The notes under the pieces: model-generated | Told to the model about the DNA's origin: nothing | What the model saw: only the letters and a program-made list of their open reading frames with translations | Database searches by the model: none | Program-made: the position numbers and the translations under genes | Shown here: piece by piece, positions 43,729 through 52,726 of the stretch | Numbering within the stretch: the stretch's first letter is position 1 | Layout: the number at the start of each line of letters is the position of its first letter | Assembly: GCA_964605665.1 (NCBI GenBank) | Contig: CAZSDP010000011.1 | Location: forward strand, 1-64,000 | Source of the DNA: CAZSDP01 sp964605665 | Lineage (GTDB): Bacteria; Planctomycetota; UBA8108; UBA1146 | DNA: 64,000 nt | Direction: 5' to 3'

Positions 43729-44637
43729 TCAGAAGTAGAAGCCGACCGTTGCGCGGAGATAGCCTTCACTACCCTTGAAATCGAACTCGTCATCTTGAAT
43801 CACGATGATGTCGACACCATTTCTCGTCGTCCCTGCTGATCCATCCGCGGTAGTCCACCAGTTGTAGCCAGCTCCCAATCCGAAGTAGAACGTTCGCCCG
43901 ACGAGGGCGCGAACCTCAGCACCCAAACCAAAATCGAAGCGGAGATCTCCGAGCTCCCCGCTGGAGCTTCCAACCTCACCAGGAAGGTTGACATCGATAT
44001 TGCGGAAGTCTCCATCGGAGAGTCCCATTCCGAATCGTACAAAGGGGACGAAGCCGATGTTGAATTCGCGCTCATCGGCATTCGGAAATGGGTAGATCAT
44101 CGCACCCATATCAAAACCGAACCCCCATGCATCAACGATGACTCGCTGATCTCCCTCATCCCAATCACGCTCTTCTCGATAAAGATATCCGCCGATGAGA
44201 GCCTCGACCCGTCCGTGAAGAGGCTCCCGCGAATAGAACGAAAGCTCAACACGCTCGGTGCGGTCCCAGTCTTCCCGTTGCGCGGCGATGCGAAAGTCAG
44301 CATCGACCAACGAATAAACACTGAACCCCACGGCAGAGTCCCACACTTCATAGCTCGAATTGATCCCCATCTGAGGCGCCGTCACTTTAGCGGTCATCAC
44401 GTTTTCAGTCGTACCGAGTCGGGGCGCTCTGAATTGCCCTAGGGCTGTCGTCGAATTGACCGCCGAACTTTCAACGGAACCCCATGTAGACAGAGTCTCG
44501 GTGGAGTAGGAGGTATCGAGTTGATACGGGAGACTCGTCGGCGAAGAGCTGCAGGCGGAACAAAGAAACAGAATCAGCGCCAGGGTAATTTTCAATTGAG
44601 GGGGTGAAGAAGGTCTTCGCTTCAATTCATGAAACAT
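43729..44637 (-). CDS. Probable outer-membrane beta-barrel lipoprotein
   Basis: 302 residues. The signal peptide contains a lipobox-like end (ITLALILFLCSACSS). The rest is beta-strand rich with alternating aromatic residues (RVELSFYSREPLHGRVEAL, FVPFVRFGMGLSDGDFRNI, FYFGLGAGYNWWTTADGSA), ending YLRATVGFYF, whose terminal Phe is typical of outer-membrane barrels. It lies between dctM and dctP and is expressed in the same direction as dctP; it may be a pore for the TRAP substrate, by context only. Not assigned to a family. Confidence 0.72.
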   Translation of the reverse strand: MFHELKRRPSSPPQLKITLALILFLCSACSSSPTSLPYQLDTSYSTETLSTWGSVESSAVNSTTALGQFRAPRLGTTENVMTAKVTAPQMGINSSYEVWDSAVGFSVYSLVDADFRIAAQREDWDRTERVELSFYSREPLHGRVEALIGGYLYREERDWDEGDQRVIVDAWGFGFDMGAMIYPFPNADEREFNIGFVPFVRFGMGLSDGDFRNIDVNLPGEVGSSSGELGDLRFDFGLGAEVRALVGRTFYFGLGAGYNWWTTADGSAGTTRNGVDIIVIQDDEFDFKGSEGYLRATVGFYF

Positions 44638-44784
44638 GAAAACTGCTTTCTCAAGGGAAAGAGACGAGAAGTTGGGTCCAAGACGCCGCTCTAGACCGGC
44701 AAACGATCAACACGGATCGGGCGAGTTCGAGGACTCCCACCACTTCTGGAGCAGAAGGACATCACCGAATCACCTCCAGCCGCA

Positions 44785-45897
44785 TCAACCATTGAACGTG
44801 AAATCGCCGTAGCTCTTTTCTGCAGTCGCAAACCATCGATTCGACGCCTCTTGGAATGCAGACCACTGCTCGTAGACCTTGCGGAACTTCGGATTCTTAG
44901 CGGCGATCGAGGTCAATTTTTCCTGCGTCACATCTCTTGCAGCAACCATCACATCTTCGGGGAATGGGACGAGGGTGACATCTTGCTGAAGTAGCTCCAA
45001 CAACGCCGGGGGGTTCTTTGCATCGTACTCTGCCATCATCACGAGCGCCGCTTCACGTGATGCAACTTCGAGAGCGGCTTGATAGCTCGCGGGCAACGAA
45101 TCCCACGCCTTCTGATTGACGTAGAAACTCAAAGCCGGGCCGGGCTCCCACCACCCTGGATAGTGATAGTTCTTCGCCACCCGGTGAAAGCCAAGCTTCT
45201 GATCGTCATAGGGACCGACCCATTCCGTCGCGTCGATCGCACCACGCTCCAATGCCGGGTAGATGTCGCCACCAGAAATCACCTGTACCGTCACTCCCAA
45301 GGCGTCCATGACGGTTCCACCCATCCCTGGGATCCGCATCTTGAGCCCCTTGAGGTCGGCTAGTGATGTCACCGGATTTCTGAACCACCCCCCCATCTGA
45401 ACCCCGGTATTGCCACCGGGTAAATTTCGGATGGAGAAATCCGCGAAGAGCTCTCGCATCAACTCAAGTCCGCCGCCGTCGAGAAGCCATGCATTGTGTT
45501 GTCGTGCAGTCAAACCAAAAGGTACCGCTGCATCGAAGATCAGCGCTTCTTCTTTTCCGTTGTAGTAGTAACTCGCCGAGTGGCCGATCTCTACCGTGGC
45601 CGCTTCCACAGCGTCCAATACTTGCAAACCAGGGACGATCTCACCTGCGGGATATGGCTTGATCGAAAATTGACCATCGGTCAATGCCTCGACTCGCTGG
45701 GAAAGGTGTTCGGATGCTCCGTAGATCGTGTCCAAGGAGCGTGGAAAGCTGGAGACTAAGCGCCAACGAATCCGTTTCTTGGTCTGAACAGCTGGAGCAC
45801 TACCAGTGACGTCTGGTGAACAACCTGAAACAAGACCACCGACCGCAACTCCACCGAGAAACTTCGGAGTCTCTTTCAAAAACTGTCGACGCTTCAT
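44785..45897 (-). CDS. dctP: TRAP transporter solute-binding protein (DctP, TakP-like)
   Basis: 370 residues. The N-terminus (MKRRQFLK) carries a twin-arginine motif, and VGGLVSGC provides a lipobox, so this may be a Tat-exported lipoprotein. The mature fold is the DctP family: LVSSFPRSLDTIYGASEHLS, AATVEIGHSASYYYNGKEEA, the signature GLKMRIPGMGGTVMDALG, IYPALERGAIDATEWVGPYD, and HYPGWWEPGPALSFYVNQKA. These correspond to the TakP alpha-keto-acid binders, whose conserved Arg binds the carboxylate; alpha-keto acids are therefore the likely but unproven cargo. Its start overlaps the upstream gene (ATGA) and it lies convergent to dctQM. Confidence 0.94.
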   Translation of the reverse strand: MKRRQFLKETPKFLGGVAVGGLVSGCSPDVTGSAPAVQTKKRIRWRLVSSFPRSLDTIYGASEHLSQRVEALTDGQFSIKPYPAGEIVPGLQVLDAVEAATVEIGHSASYYYNGKEEALIFDAAVPFGLTARQHNAWLLDGGGLELMRELFADFSIRNLPGGNTGVQMGGWFRNPVTSLADLKGLKMRIPGMGGTVMDALGVTVQVISGGDIYPALERGAIDATEWVGPYDDQKLGFHRVAKNYHYPGWWEPGPALSFYVNQKAWDSLPASYQAALEVASREAALVMMAEYDAKNPPALLELLQQDVTLVPFPEDVMVAARDVTQEKLTSIAAKNPKFRKVYEQWSAFQEASNRWFATAEKSYGDFTFNG

Positions 45898-46400
45898 GAG
45901 CGATCCTCGTCCTTCTTGGTCTCGCCAGACTCAGCGGCTTTGATTCTCTCGTAATAGCGACGGAGATCCTCTTCGCTACCCCTTTCGATCCGACGAGCCC
46001 ATTTCATCGGCGGGAAGACTCGACCGTGCACGAGCCCAAGCGAGATCACCGCGACCCCCGGCATCGTCTCTAGGTCATACTCCCACACCCCTCCGATATT
46101 CTCCCGAATGATCTCACCGAGATGCCCGCCGTAGATTTTGCAGAGGATATCGAACTCGGGATCGGAGAGTTCCTCTCCCTCTTGCAGGAGCTGGTAGATC
46201 GCTTGGGCGATCGCTTCCAATGCTCCAACGCTCTCTGGCGATAGATCGAGTTCTACCCCAAAGGTGGTTCTCGCATGGGTGACAGCATCGGCAGCATGCC
46301 TCACCATTTGTTTTTCGAGATCGGGAAGCGACTCTGGTCCTTCCACCTCTGGAGGAGTGGCCTTCTCCAGCTCATCCGGAGTGGGAAGTTCTTCGCTCAT
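45894..46400 (-). CDS. Conserved protein of unknown function upstream of dctP
   Basis: 168 residues, no signal peptide, acidic N-terminus. The core YGGHLGEIIRENIGGVWEYD and VAVISLGLVHGRVFPPMKWA with a charged C-terminal helix (SEEDLRRYYERIKAAES) suggests a small alpha/beta cytosolic protein, comparable in outline to DUF3806-type proteins, but I am not sure. A gagg site precedes its ATG. It overlaps dctP by 4 bp, so it is the first gene of that transcript; a regulatory or assembly role for the TRAP receptor is possible only by context. Confidence 0.7.
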   Translation of the reverse strand: MSEELPTPDELEKATPPEVEGPESLPDLEKQMVRHAADAVTHARTTFGVELDLSPESVGALEAIAQAIYQLLQEGEELSDPEFDILCKIYGGHLGEIIRENIGGVWEYDLETMPGVAVISLGLVHGRVFPPMKWARRIERGSEEDLRRYYERIKAAESGETKKDEDRS

Positions 46401-46443
46401 GACGCCTCATTCCGAGTAAATAGAAATCGACACAAAATCAGTG

Positions 46444-46878
46444 CTAAGACTGGTCGTCGTCCGCTTGGCGCTGCTCTTTCTCGAGCTGCTGAGCCTTTTT
46501 CATCAAGCGACGCTCCACTTCAACCTGCAAACACTCCACTGGATTGATGTCCAGAACAGCTGGATCACAAGCACCCTGCAGAATGCTTCCTGCGACACGG
46601 TACTGATGACCCGCCGCATCCCTTAGCAAAAAACCGCCGTCTACGAGAGATCGTCGCAGAGTGACGTGGTCAAGACGGACCCGCCCACCCATTCGCGCAG
46701 GCCAATCAGCGAGAAGCTGATTGATTTCACGCTCGGAGTACGCGCGTCTTCGATCAAGACCGAGGCAGACGGTCGTCAACAATACCCGACGGTCCTCTTC
46801 CCGTCTGGGCATCCCGACCTGAGGACCAGAGAGAAAAATTGCGATAAGGCGATCCTCAAAATGTCTTCGAGAGATCAT
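46444..46878 (-). CDS. DUF2087-domain protein
   Basis: About 144 residues from ATG 46878, sharing a base with the preceding stop (TGATG). The DUF2087 core is visible: RRVLLTTVCLGLDRRRAYSE, REINQLLADWPARMGGRVRL, DHVTLRRSLVDGGFLLRD, HQYRVAG. Such domains are often attached to HTH regulators and resemble winged helices. The C-terminal tail (LMKKAQQLEKEQRQADDDQ) is a charged coil. It is the last gene of a coupled three-gene unit with the FAD dehydrogenase. Function unknown; a nucleic-acid-binding or regulatory role is inferred. Confidence 0.8.
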   Translation of the reverse strand: MISRRHFEDRLIAIFLSGPQVGMPRREEDRRVLLTTVCLGLDRRRAYSEREINQLLADWPARMGGRVRLDHVTLRRSLVDGGFLLRDAAGHQYRVAGSILQGACDPAVLDINPVECLQVEVERRLMKKAQQLEKEQRQADDDQS

Positions 46879-48518
46879 CACTTCACCGCTTCCCTCATTC
46901 GAGCGATCCATGCCTCGGCAGCATGCATCCCATCGATCGCGGCAGATAGAATTCCCCCCGCGTAACCTGCGCCTTCCCCGATCGGATGCAGACCGTCGAG
47001 GGAAGGAGAAGTGTATCGATTTCGATCACGAAGAATGCGCAATGGGCTGGAGGACCGAGACTCTGGAGCGACCACCAATCCGCAGTCATCGGCAAAGCCG
47101 GGAATTCTCTCCGCGAGGCGGCCGAGGCCCGCTCGAATCGGATCCAGGATGAAGGAAGGGAAGAAAGTCTCGAAGTCGGTCACCGTCAATGGAAGTGGAT
47201 AGCTCGACTCTGGAAGTGAACGTGATCGTCGCCCCTGAAGTAGATCAGAGATCCTGAGGGCTGGAGTTCCAAACGGTCCTCCAGCTGCCTCCGCTGCCTT
47301 CCGTTCGATCCGCGATTGTAATTCGACTCCCGCGAATGGATCGTCACCGAGACCAAACTGTTCTGGCTCAACGGTGATGACGAAGCCGGAATTGGCGTAG
47401 GGGCTCGTCCGGCGGTGACGGGATGCACCGTTGGTGCAGATCGATCCCGGTTGCTCAGTAGCGGGCAAGATCTCTCCGCCCGGACACATACAAAAGCTGA
47501 ATACGTCGCTGCCTTGCCCGTCAGCAACCCAATGGTATTCAGCGGGGGGCAATTTTGGATGCCCGGCGCTCGACCCATACTGAACCTGGTTGATCCACTC
47601 TTGTGGATGCTCGATGCGGACGCCAATCTGAAACGGCTTGCGCTCCATCTCCACACCCGCCTCTCGCAACCAATCGAAGGTGTCGCGAGCAGAGTGTCCT
47701 GGAGCGAGAAAGACCGCGTCTGTCTCCAAAGTGGAAGCTTCTCCCGAGGTCAGATTGCGCAGGTGAATCCCCCGCACCGCAGGCGATCTTCCCGGTGAAG
47801 CGCCGTCCGTTACCAAACCGGTTGCGAGCGTTTCGAAAGAGAACTCTGCTCCTTCGCGGATGAGATGTTCCCGAAGTCGTCTCTGAACTGCGGGAAGGCG
47901 GTTCGAGCCGATGTGTGGCCGAGCGTCGGTGAGAATTTCCTTCGGCGCGTTACCGTGTTCGACGAGAATTCGAATCACCTCGTCTCCACGGGGGTCATTC
48001 ACCCTCGAGTAGAGCTTCCCATCGGAATATGTTCCCGCGCCACCCTCACCGAAGAGCAGATTTGCCTCCTGATCAAATTCGCCTCCGCGAAGGAAATCGG
48101 CCCAGCGAAGAGATCGCGTCTTCACCTCTGGGCCTCGTTCAATCACGAGCGGTCGAGTTCCCGCCATCGTCAACCGCCACGCCGCGAATAGCCCAGCGGG
48201 TCCACTCCCCACCACCACCGGTCGACGGGTGGGCGGGCTGGTCAAAGGTGGAGGGCTCAAAGACTCTGGGGGTTTCGCCGGTCGAACCGGTGGGTTTTTT
48301 CGCGCGAGTAGCGCCCGCTCCACCTCTGGATCGAGCTCGACCTCGAGGAGATAAACATATCTGGGAGGTCGCCCGCGTCGACTATCCAGAGAGCGCCTGA
48401 CCACCGAAACTTCGCGAATTCGGCGAGGTGAGATCCGCAACTTCTCTGCGAGCTTTTGCGGCAATTTCGCTTCGTTGGTATCAAAAGCGAGGGTGAGGTT
48501 TTGATAGAGAACCGTCAC
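46878..48518 (-). CDS. FAD-dependent dehydrogenase (COG2509-like)
   Basis: 546 residues from a GTG at 48518. An N-terminal extension (about 1-95) precedes the FAD-binding GxGxxG of VVVGSGPAGLFAAWRLTMAG, then VIERGPEV, DQEANLLFGEGGAGTYSDGK and the C-terminal IGEGAGYAGGILSAAIDGMH, the second FAD-binding patch. This pattern matches COG2509 'uncharacterised FAD-dependent dehydrogenase', related to flavoproteins acting on polyols or ring systems. It overlaps upstream and downstream genes (GTGA, TGATG), so all three are one translational unit. Substrate unknown. Confidence 0.9.
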   Translation of the reverse strand: MTVLYQNLTLAFDTNEAKLPQKLAEKLRISPRRIREVSVVRRSLDSRRGRPPRYVYLLEVELDPEVERALLARKNPPVRPAKPPESLSPPPLTSPPTRRPVVVGSGPAGLFAAWRLTMAGTRPLVIERGPEVKTRSLRWADFLRGGEFDQEANLLFGEGGAGTYSDGKLYSRVNDPRGDEVIRILVEHGNAPKEILTDARPHIGSNRLPAVQRRLREHLIREGAEFSFETLATGLVTDGASPGRSPAVRGIHLRNLTSGEASTLETDAVFLAPGHSARDTFDWLREAGVEMERKPFQIGVRIEHPQEWINQVQYGSSAGHPKLPPAEYHWVADGQGSDVFSFCMCPGGEILPATEQPGSICTNGASRHRRTSPYANSGFVITVEPEQFGLGDDPFAGVELQSRIERKAAEAAGGPFGTPALRISDLLQGRRSRSLPESSYPLPLTVTDFETFFPSFILDPIRAGLGRLAERIPGFADDCGLVVAPESRSSSPLRILRDRNRYTSPSLDGLHPIGEGAGYAGGILSAAIDGMHAAEAWIARMREAVK

Positions 48519-49408
48519 GGTCGACGACGACTTGATCTGGCTGAGGCGCCCCCGGTTCGCCGGCGACTTCGGGATGAGGATCGTTGAGCACGTCGGTCTC
48601 CAGCGCTCGGTCCGTCTCCACCCCGACGACTTCTGGTTGAGATGCTCGCCTTACGACTTCGAGGGCCGTTCGAACCCTCTTTCCCTCGCTTTGTAGTGCG
48701 AGGTTTTCGCTCGGGATCTTCGAAGCGCGCGGCTCCACGAGTCCCGCGGCGCGAAACACGTCGCGGTGTTTTTTCCGCCGTCGACTGACGATCTGCAGAA
48801 GAGTGGATCTCCCCTCGACGCATCGCCTCTTTACGAAGTGTTGATCCGCACTTTCCTTCGACAGTTCGATCTTCACCCTCGAGATACCGAGACAATTGCA
48901 GAGGAATCGCTTTGAGCTCCCACTGATCGGTGAACAACTCAGTATTCAGCTTGTCGCGGCGAGAAAAACTGTGCCAACCTTCGTTGGAATAATCGCGTCC
49001 GGGATTCCACGCCAAGCATGCGATCGGCTTCGCAATGTGATGCACCATGCATTTCTTACCCTCGAGAAGAGGGCAATCGAACGCTTGGGGATCTTCAGAA
49101 TCGCGCAAGCCGTGGAGAGCTTTTGCCAATCGTGCATAGACTTCGGGGAGCTTGCCTCGGAGATGCGGCTTTTCTCGAAAAGCTCGTGCGATATCGATCG
49201 CCTCGAGATCGGTGATGCGCATCCGATTGAACTTCTTCGTACAGCTCAGATGGGGCTTGTGACCCCTCGAGTGTCTTCTCGAGCTATCGATTCGCTCCAT
49301 CTCCCGAAAGAGGGGGCCACGAGACCGGTCGAGAGAGAGCAACGCCGCTTCCAAAGACGCGACGCGTCGACGGCGCTGCTGCTTTCGGCGTTGGGATGGA
49401 GTGGTCAC
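48515..49408 (-). CDS. YkgJ-like Cys-containing protein with Arg/Ser-rich tail
   Basis: 297 residues from a GTG at 49408 with gagg upstream. The first 180 residues resemble YkgJ/zinc-iron-chelating proteins: HLSCTKKFNRMRITDLEAID, AFDCPLLEGKKCMVHHIAKP and IACLAWNPGRD, with Cys residues at the expected family positions, though the first Cys pair of the usual CxxC is a single Cys here. The last about 100 residues are Arg/Ser-rich (RSRRRTGGASARSSRRRP) and low-complexity; a frameshift there cannot be excluded. It is the first gene of the FAD-dehydrogenase unit. Confidence 0.68.
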   Translation of the reverse strand: MTTPSQRRKQQRRRRVASLEAALLSLDRSRGPLFREMERIDSSRRHSRGHKPHLSCTKKFNRMRITDLEAIDIARAFREKPHLRGKLPEVYARLAKALHGLRDSEDPQAFDCPLLEGKKCMVHHIAKPIACLAWNPGRDYSNEGWHSFSRRDKLNTELFTDQWELKAIPLQLSRYLEGEDRTVEGKCGSTLRKEAMRRGEIHSSADRQSTAEKTPRRVSRRGTRGAARFEDPERKPRTTKRGKEGSNGPRSRKASISTRSRRGGDGPSAGDRRAQRSSSRSRRRTGGASARSSRRRP

Positions 49409-49433
49409 GGGATCCTCTCTTTCTGACAGCCCC

Positions 49434-50735
49434 TCAGTTTAGTCCCCTGCCACCTTCAGTGCCGACATTTTCTTCATTCGAAGGGTCGAGATTTTCCCCA
49501 TCTCGGTGCATTTGGCGACCGAGCCACAGCATGATGAATGAACCGGTGATCCAACAAATTGCGGAAAACAAGATCACCCAACGAGGATCTGACGCTGAAT
49601 GGGCAATCCAGCCACCGATCGGGTGACCGATGATTCCTCTGACCCCCACCAGAGCGACGTGGATCGACATGTAGTGAATCGCCTGTCCCGGACGGGCAAA
49701 GGCCACGGGACCCATGTTCCAGAGGATCAACACCCCGGTCATCGCGGTACCGAACACCGCTTCCGCGAGGCAATAGGTCAGGGCGTCATTGGCTAATGCC
49801 AAAGCACCCCCATAGAGAACGAGTGCGGCAAAGGAGATCGCACCCAATCGAGCCGGGCCAATTCGGTCCATCCAGTGGCCGAATTTGGGCGCCAGGAGAA
49901 TCCCCAAGAGACTGGGAATCGCCTTCGCGCCGAGGAGCACTTGCCAGCTGAGCTGAAGAACATCGACGGTGATAAAGGGCTTCGCAGTGCCGAGGGCCAT
50001 GAACCCCAGACCATAGAAGAAGAAGCCGATTTCATACTGACGGAATCGGTGGTCGTGAACGAGGACCCCGAGCAACCGCTTCGCCGAGCTGAGCCGGACC
50101 GCCGGCGGGTTGTGCAGATCGCCCTCTCTGCGCGGAACCGAGGAGAAGAGGACGCAGCCCCAAATCCCGCACAGCGCCGCAAGGGGCAAAAAGAAAACAT
50201 ATGCCCTCGGATCATGTTGGGCCCAGATTCCCGAACCGACCACCGCGAGCGCGCCCGCAAGACTCTGATAACGGGAAGCACGGCCGAAGAGTTTCCCGCG
50301 GTTCGCGTCGGTGTAATTCGATCGGAGAACCCCGTTCCAACTCGAGATGATCGGGACCATCGCCAAAGCCTGTAACGTCACCAAAACCAGGAGGAACCAC
50401 GGGTCATCTGACCAGATGAGAAGCAACAAGATCGGCAATCGACCGACAAGTGCCGCATAACGGATCAATCGGCGAGGATGAGTGGCGGCGATTCTCCCCG
50501 CCACAAAGAGTGCAAGAGTCTGTGTGACCGCGGGAGCCATCACGATCAAGGTGATCAATAGGTGATCTGCTCCGAGGGCCTTTCGGGCAATTTCGGGGGT
50601 GGACCACATCAATGCCCCGAACGTCCCTTCGAAAAAGGCCGCCCGTGCGTGGAGCCGATAGGTTTCTCTTTCGATGCGATCCATCGCGGTCTCGTGCACC
50701 TTTCCCGACATTTTCGCAGAGGGCACGCTGGCCAT
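49434..50735 (-). CDS. Major facilitator superfamily transporter
   Basis: 433 residues. About twelve transmembrane helices: ITLIVMAPAVTQTLALFVAG, PWFLLVLVTLQALAMVPIIS, AYVFFLPLAALCGIWGCVLF, YEIGFFFYGLGFMALGTAKP, LGAISFAALVLYGGALALAN, AICWITGSFIMLWLG. The loop GKLFGRASRYQSLAGALAV corresponds to the MFS helix 4-5 region. Start uncertain: the ATG at 50735 has no strong ribosome site; ATG 50711 or ATG 50684 are alternatives. Ends with a short acidic tail. Divergent from the agmatinase gene; the transported molecule is unknown, and a link to polyamines is only positional. Confidence 0.86.
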   Translation of the reverse strand: MASVPSAKMSGKVHETAMDRIERETYRLHARAAFFEGTFGALMWSTPEIARKALGADHLLITLIVMAPAVTQTLALFVAGRIAATHPRRLIRYAALVGRLPILLLLIWSDDPWFLLVLVTLQALAMVPIISSWNGVLRSNYTDANRGKLFGRASRYQSLAGALAVVGSGIWAQHDPRAYVFFLPLAALCGIWGCVLFSSVPRREGDLHNPPAVRLSSAKRLLGVLVHDHRFRQYEIGFFFYGLGFMALGTAKPFITVDVLQLSWQVLLGAKAIPSLLGILLAPKFGHWMDRIGPARLGAISFAALVLYGGALALANDALTYCLAEAVFGTAMTGVLILWNMGPVAFARPGQAIHYMSIHVALVGVRGIIGHPIGGWIAHSASDPRWVILFSAICWITGSFIMLWLGRQMHRDGENLDPSNEENVGTEGGRGLN

Positions 50736-50777
50736 TCAGAGAACAAACCGCAACGATGCCACTCGAAGGAGGTCACG

Positions 50778-51713
50778 ATGACGGACTCGGCACAATTCCA
50801 CGAGCAGTTCGGAGGAGAGGAAGCGGGCCAAGGAGATCCCGATACTGCCCGCGCCGTCGTCATCCCCGTTCCCTACGAAGCGACCGTGAGCTACGGAGAA
50901 GGAGCGAGACGCGGTCCCAGCGCCATTTTGCGGGCTTCCTCCGAACTCGAGTTCGTCAATGAAGAGACGGGAACCGACCTGTGGCAACCCGGTGAACTCG
51001 CCACCATCGCGGCCCTCGAGTTTCCGACCGATCCCAATGCCACATCAGCAGAGAGCCAGGTCGAAGCAATTGCGGCTGCGTCCCGCTCGGTCCTCTCCCG
51101 AAAGCAGTTCCCCCTGACTCTCGGTGGTGAACACACCATCACGGCGGGTTCGTTTCGCGCTGCTGCAGAAGCGCATCCAGGGCTCGGTCTCGTCGGAATC
51201 GATGCCCATCTCGATCTTCGTCAAGAGTATGGGGGGTCACCTTGGAGCCACGCCTGTGTGCTGAGGAGGATCCTCGACGAACACAATCCGATCACCACAT
51301 GGGTCGGAGCACGCAGCGTCTGTCGCGAAGAGTGGGACTACTTGGCAGCAAATCATCCTGAGCGAGCTCCGCTCGAAGTCTACTGGGCGCATCAGATCGT
51401 CGAGGATTTGAGTGACCAGTGGATCGATGCCGTAATCGAGACTCTCCCTCCGCAGATCTATCTCTCCATCGATGCCGACGGACTCGACCCGTCGGTGATC
51501 CCAGGGACCGGGACTCCAGAACCGGGCGGGCTCAGTTATCGAACGGTACTAAAACTGATTCACCGAATCGCAACGTGTCGGCAGATTGTCGCCGCCGATT
51601 TCGTTGAGCTCGCCCCGATCAAAGGTGAGCAAGTGAGTGAATTTACCGCTGCAAAGCTTTGCTCCAGGCTGATCGCAGAGGTGCTGGACAATCGTCGCCC
51701 CTCCGAAGACTAA
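50778..51713 (+). CDS. speB: Agmatinase/ureohydrolase
   Basis: 311 residues from ATG 50778 with aaggagg at ideal spacing. A manganese ureohydrolase: GARRGPSAILRASSELEF, LTLGGEHTITAG (first metal His), GLVGIDAHLDLRQEY (DAHxD metal cluster), SIDADGLDPSVIPGTGTPEP (second SxDxDxxDP metal cluster) and ADFVELAPIKGEQVSEF. All ligands of the family are present. Agmatinase makes putrescine plus urea from agmatine, the second step of the arginine route; guanidinobutyrase is an alternative. A SpeD homologue lies 1.5 kb away, strengthening a polyamine role. Divergent from the MFS transporter gene. Confidence 0.9.
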   Translation: MTDSAQFHEQFGGEEAGQGDPDTARAVVIPVPYEATVSYGEGARRGPSAILRASSELEFVNEETGTDLWQPGELATIAALEFPTDPNATSAESQVEAIAAASRSVLSRKQFPLTLGGEHTITAGSFRAAAEAHPGLGLVGIDAHLDLRQEYGGSPWSHACVLRRILDEHNPITTWVGARSVCREEWDYLAANHPERAPLEVYWAHQIVEDLSDQWIDAVIETLPPQIYLSIDADGLDPSVIPGTGTPEPGGLSYRTVLKLIHRIATCRQIVAADFVELAPIKGEQVSEFTAAKLCSRLIAEVLDNRRPSED

Positions 51714-51810
51714 GTGCGAGCACCCTCTCGGTCGTGTAATATGAACGTCCCGCCAGAAGAGGGTTTTATTCGAAGTTCTGCAACCGGCTCGCATTGAGAG
51801 GAGATGCTAC

Positions 51811-52614
51811 ATGTTTTTACCACGCTTCATGACCACAAAAGCCCATTGGATTCTCATCATCTGCCTCTGCACCGGCGCTCCGACCCTCGTCGCTCCTGCC
51901 GCCTTGGCTCAACCCAACGGCCTTTTGGAACTGAGTCTCGAAAATGCGGTCGGGGCAGTGGGAACCGAAGTCGAAGTGCGGATCGATTTCCAGCACCCAC
52001 TCGACACCGTTGAAGGAATCGCAGTGGGGGTTTGTCACGACCCCGCTGCGGTGGAGCTTCTCGAAGTCACCACCGACCAACCTTATGATTTCTTCAGCGA
52101 TCTCAACTCTGACGGGTTTGTCTTCACTACAATCTTGGGATTCGGAGCTCACTATTTGGGCGAACCACTCATCCCGGGATCAAGCCTCGGAATTGTTGTC
52201 GCACGATACCGAGTTCTGACCCCCGGCGTTACGACGCTTCAGTTTTGTGATACCCAGCAGTTGTTCGGGATCACTCAAAACACCGTGATCGTTATCCTTG
52301 GAGCCAGCCACACGCCGACTCAAATCGACGGCTCCATCGCCAGTGAAACAAGTTTTCGTCGAGGCGACATCAATAGTGATGGGCAGATCGATCTCGCGGA
52401 TGCCATTTTCTTGGAGCAATATCTCTTTGCGGGCGGACCGATCCCCAGTTGCCTCAGTGCTTGTGACACCAATCACGATGGATTGATCGACATCGCGGAT
52501 TCGATTCGGCTGTTGATGTACCTCTTCGTGGGTGCACCACCACCCGATGCCCCGTTCGCTACATGCGGTGTGGAGTTCGACGATATCAGTTGCCAGGAGA
52601 GTCTCTGTCCCTGA
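51811..52614 (+). CDS. Secreted cohesin-like domain protein with C-terminal EF-hand pair
   Basis: 267 residues; ATG 51811 with gaggag upstream. The signal peptide (HWILIICLCTGAPTLVAPAA) ends at LAQPNG. A cohesin-like beta-sandwich (about 40-175) shows LLELSLENAVGAVGTEVEV, TVEGIAVGVCHDPAAVELLE, GSSLGIVVARYRVLTPGVTT. The C-terminal EF-hand/dockerin-like pair (RRGDINSDGQIDLADAI; DTNHDGLIDIADSI) ends QESLCP. A cohesin-like module together with a dockerin-like module on one small exported protein suggests it could hold other dockerin-bearing proteins at the surface, which is inference. It lies between the agmatinase and SpeD genes without obvious functional link. Confidence 0.8.
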   Translation: MFLPRFMTTKAHWILIICLCTGAPTLVAPAALAQPNGLLELSLENAVGAVGTEVEVRIDFQHPLDTVEGIAVGVCHDPAAVELLEVTTDQPYDFFSDLNSDGFVFTTILGFGAHYLGEPLIPGSSLGIVVARYRVLTPGVTTLQFCDTQQLFGITQNTVIVILGASHTPTQIDGSIASETSFRRGDINSDGQIDLADAIFLEQYLFAGGPIPSCLSACDTNHDGLIDIADSIRLLMYLFVGAPPPDAPFATCGVEFDDISCQESLCP

Positions 52615-52635
52615 GTCACCTCTGGTCTATATGAC

Positions 52636-52673
52636 GGAAGCGAGCCCGAACCGATCGGTTCGAGCTCGCTTCC
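52636..52673. terminator. Strong bidirectional hairpin between convergent genes
   Basis: ggaagcgagc (52636-52645) pairs perfectly with gctcgcttcc (52664-52673), and the inside holds the perfect palindrome cgaaccgatcggttcg (52647-52662). It lies between the convergent cohesin-like and SpeD genes. No T-run follows, so termination is inferred from position and strength. Confidence 0.6.
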
Positions 52674-52726
52674 ATCGCAGAACAGTCACAAGAGGCCCTT
52701 CGCAAGAAACAGACTCGCGCCAAGAC

